64,000 nucleotides of DNA from Siphonodentalium dalli (Eukaryota; Mollusca; Scaphopoda; Gadilida; Siphonodentaliidae). The notes below the pieces were generated by a model, which worked only from the letters and a program-made list of their open reading frames with translations, was not told the DNA's origin and did not search any database. Each line of letters opens with the position of its first letter. Positions within the stretch are counted from its first letter, which is position 1. Positions 61,614 through 64,000 of this stretch are shown here, one piece after another. The translations under genes were made by a program, and so were the position numbers. The stretch spans positions 250,267,827-250,331,826 of the forward strand of contig CP136064.1 of the NCBI GenBank assembly GCA_032622095.1. The letters are read 5' to 3'.

Positions 61614-61747
61614 GAAACTACAGCTTGCCAGATTCAGATGGACACTTCTGACAGATATAGACAAGTTTGATCAGGTTTTTGAAGGACTTCTGAAAAACTT
61701 GAAGACGGAGTTAGAAAGACGAGAGGCTATGGCTGATACGAAACAAG
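61614..61747 (+). CDS. TIR-domain protein, exon 4 (end of TIR domain and helical tail)
   Basis: The acceptor is TTCTTCAG|GAAAC and the donor CAAG|GTGAGA. The exon completes Met192 and encodes residues 193-236, entering in phase 2 and leaving in phase 1. It begins KLQLARFRWTLLTDIDKFDQ, consistent with the last TIR strand and helix. A charged helical stretch with KNLKTELERREAM follows and looks like a short amphipathic or coiled-coil tail. Intron 3 before it is 8575 bp and filled with repeats. Without splicing, the frame would run 27 more codons into intron 4 before a stop. What lies C-terminal of this exon is not settled. Confidence 0.8.
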
Positions 61748-63139
61748 GTGAGATTGACTTTAATGAGTGTGGACCAAGGCTCGATTTAACTGGATTCTCT
61801 ATTTGCAATGCAATTTACAATTTCTGCTAACAAATTTACATTGAAAAAGTATGTATTGGTGGGGAATGCTACAGTATACAAAATCTACCCAGTGTTGCAA
61901 AATGCTATAAAAATTAAAAAAATTAAATCGACCCCTGGTGGACACAAGCATTGTTGAATGTTTACCACATATTATCTTCAATTCTTGGTGTTCAATTCCA
62001 TATACTTTTCAATAGTTTTAATACTGATGGAAGCTGGAATTATATTACAATGTATGACTGTTTTATATCCCCGGTATAGAATAATAGCTATTTTGTTTAA
62101 TATTTAACAAACTTTTCATTTTCAAATGGCTGTTAATACTTACTATTTTATACACAAGAACCTGTATAGGAAACATCCATGAATGATATTTTATTTTTAG
62201 GCAAGGCAACAGCAATCTAATAGCCTGGTTTATGAACCCCATCCTGCAAATTTGTCCTCATCTTTTTTTTATATACATGGTTTATGTTCAAGCTCATTAA
62301 AATATGAAGCATGTGGTCACAGTGGTGAATAAAATATATCTGATGGCAGAGTCTCTTTTCCATTATTTATTACAGTTTTTTGGGAAGAATTACCTCAATT
62401 TATTTTTATAATTTGAGTAAAACTTATTGTATTAAAAAATCTTGTGAAATTCATTAACAATTCTGATATTTGTCAATTGTTGCCATAGTGATACATAATT
62501 TTATTTATATTTTTTTCTCCTCCTGCATCTACTTTTTTTTCAACCCAAAAGTTCATAATTAAACCAGGCTATATTATTATTGTGGTCTTATATCTGTATA
62601 TAAAAGCCATTAAAATTAAATTCTGGGTTGCTTGTGATAAGGCCAAAAAAAAAAACTCTTTGTTTCCGATACTCTGCCTGGCTGAGATTTCTTTCCTGTC
62701 TGAATTTTTTTTTTCAATTTTTTCCAGAAGCTGTTCTATAGTTACCTGTTAGAGTGTCATTGTGAATATTTATTGTTTTTCCATCCCAAAAGCAAAAATA
62801 AGTTGGTTATTAAGCTCAACGTTTGTAGAGATCTTACTGTAGAGTGAATGAATTCAAGGGACAGCATGTTTTTATCCAATGCTTGGCTCATTTTCAATAC
62901 ACATTGATCTACCAAATTCCATGGGACCATGACTACACTATTATATCGCTTATGGCTGAATGTTTAAAAAAAAAAATGTTATAAAAAAAATCCCTGCCTA
63001 CTTGATTGGAAAATTATCCCAATGTTATCAGAAATAGGGAAGTTTTTAGTTTTGACCTATGCGCTATCTTCAATAAGTTAATGGCAGTTTATTGGGAGGA
63101 AATAAATGTAATATTTAGGAAGGGAAACGCAAAGCCTTG
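61748..63139. other. Intron 4 or 3' end of the TIR gene
   Basis: Apart from the candidate mini-exon at 62201, the region is AT-rich with several T-runs and no recognised repeat. It may be an intron leading to exons beyond the window. Confidence 0.35.
62201..62220 (+). CDS. Candidate terminal mini-exon of the TIR gene
   Basis: A strong acceptor (TTTTATTTTTAG) precedes 62201. In the phase left by exon 4, the sequence reads Gly-Lys-Ala-Thr-Ala-Ile and then TAA at 62218-62220, which would close a protein of about 242 residues. Two other acceptors, ending at 62729 and 63840, would also give short endings in the same phase (Glu-Ala-Val-Leu-stop and Asp-Ile-Asp-Asp-Tyr-Asp-Thr-Ser-stop). The true end could also lie beyond the window and add further domains. 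This is a weak prediction. Confidence 0.25.
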
Positions 63140-63318
63140 AAATATAGTGTCTGTCGTCTGCAGAATGAGTGAGGTACCAAGAGGGTGAATTTAGTGATGC
63201 TACCCCACACAGCTGACTAGCATCACTAAATGCACCCTCTGGGGACCTCATTCTGCTTAGGCCTCATCTTCTGGGAAGTATCTATAGTCACAAATTAACA
63301 TTGTTTTCAGTTACTTTT
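63140..63318. mobile_element. CAAGCCTGG-family MITE fragment
   Basis: One hairpin (63161-63256), preceded by 'AATATAGTGTCTGTCG', is followed by part of the linker, up to the point where the TTTACCCATACC element begins. Confidence 0.55.
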
Positions 63319-63760
63319 TATGTTTACCCATACCATGTATGGTAAACATAGTGTCGTTGTCCGGATTGACCACTCGTCGTTCGTCCGTCCGTCCGTCCGT
63401 CTGTCCGTCCGTCTGTCCGTCCGTCTGTCCGTCCGTAGACACTTCACGTGTAATGCGATAACTCAAACATTTTATATCCAATCAGAAGCAAATTTTGTAT
63501 ATGGGTATATCAGCCCAAAATACAGATCGAGTTCGAATTTGGGTTTGATCCGAGTTTTTGTTACAGAGTTATGGCCCTTTTTCTACTTAGAATTCACACA
63601 TTCTGCCATAACTCAAACATTTTTTATCTGATTGGAACCAAATTTGGTATGTGAGTTTCACAGCCCAAAATACAGATCTAGTTCGAATATGGGTTTGATC
63701 CGATTTATTTTAAAGGAGTTATGACCCTTTTTCGAGAAAAAAAAATTGAAAAAAAATTGA
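63319..63760. repeat. TTTACCCATACC / TCCGTCCG element
   Basis: A short hairpin TTTACCCATACC-ATGGTAAA leads into a long run of CCGTCCGTCTGTC. Two copies of a ~152-bp sub-repeat follow, carrying 'TTCGAATTTGGGTTTGATCCG' split around GAGTTATGGCCC. The Val-Arg-Pro-Ser-type open frame across the tract comes from the microsatellite and is not a gene. Confidence 0.65.
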
Positions 63761-64000
63761 TTTAAAAACAGAAATATTTTTAACTTTTATAATAATAATA
63801 AAAAAAATGTCATTGACATTGTCATTTGTTTTCATTTAGATATTGATGATTATGATACAAGTTGATAAAAAGATTTCCAATGTGTCCCTTTAATTTTTTA
63901 AAATAATTAAAAACAATTATAACCATTATAACTCTGCCAAGGGTACCCCGAATCACCACACCAAATTTGATTAAATCGGTCCAAAATCGTGTGTTATGTA

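Noticed and set aside
63320-63631. 103-codon frame with Val-Arg-Pro-Ser / Val-Arg-Leu-Ser repeats
   Set aside because: Direct translation of the CCGTCCGTCTGTC microsatellite in a dispersed repeat.

Overview
The window looks like genomic DNA of a metazoan, most probably a marine bivalve mollusc. The reasons are low GC content, GT-AG introns of several kilobases, no operons or bacterial signals, and dispersed repeats of a type familiar from bivalve genomes: GTCCGTCCG tracts followed by motifs such as GAGTTATGGCCC and TTCGAATTTGGGTT. The assignment rests on repeat style and is not proven.

Only one convincing protein gene is present. It lies on the + strand from about 44.5 kb to at least 61.7 kb and encodes a TIR-domain protein (TIR_2 type). 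Four exons join in frame at conserved TIR positions: 44506-44830, 47057-47160, 52893-53038 and 61614-61747. The N-terminus carries an N-myristoylation motif, followed by a Ser/Pro/Lys-rich linker and a TIR fold that keeps the BB-loop region and the glutamate used by NAD-cleaving TIR domains. The 3' end is uncertain. The introns (2.2, 5.7 and 8.6 kb) are packed with non-autonomous DNA transposons, several with exact target-site duplications. One of them sits exactly on the exon 1 splice donor.

The left half (2.0-35.6 kb) is dominated by long-unit tandem arrays. Family A (unit 1747 bp, about 3.5 copies, 7842-13920) is followed by family B (unit 1394 bp, 5 copies, to 20891), a unique-looking left arm 'D' (20892-23127), a B' subfamily (partial plus 4 copies), B again (3 copies) and a single A-type unit (33675-35622). 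Every family switch inside the arrays falls at an (AAT)n / ATAATAAT junction next to a short hairpin with arms ATACTTCC/GGAAGTAT. The D arm fused directly to a B tail also exists as a short stand-alone form at 2035-4893. This suggests a large non-autonomous element with an expandable central array, resembling the bivalve pearl / Helentron-like class. A 3.55-kb piece of the array's right end recurs at 55.5-59.1 kb inside a hAT remnant in intron 3. It is surrounded by repeated flanks and many single-base indels, so misassembly must be considered there.

The remainder is a mosaic of MITEs and foldback elements: piggyBac-like TTAA elements, hAT elements with 8-bp duplications, CAGGTC-ended elements, TTAAGC palindromes, a tRNA-like SINE pair, and large stretches where nothing was recognised. 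No rRNA gene, intact tRNA, CRISPR array or complete transposase was found.
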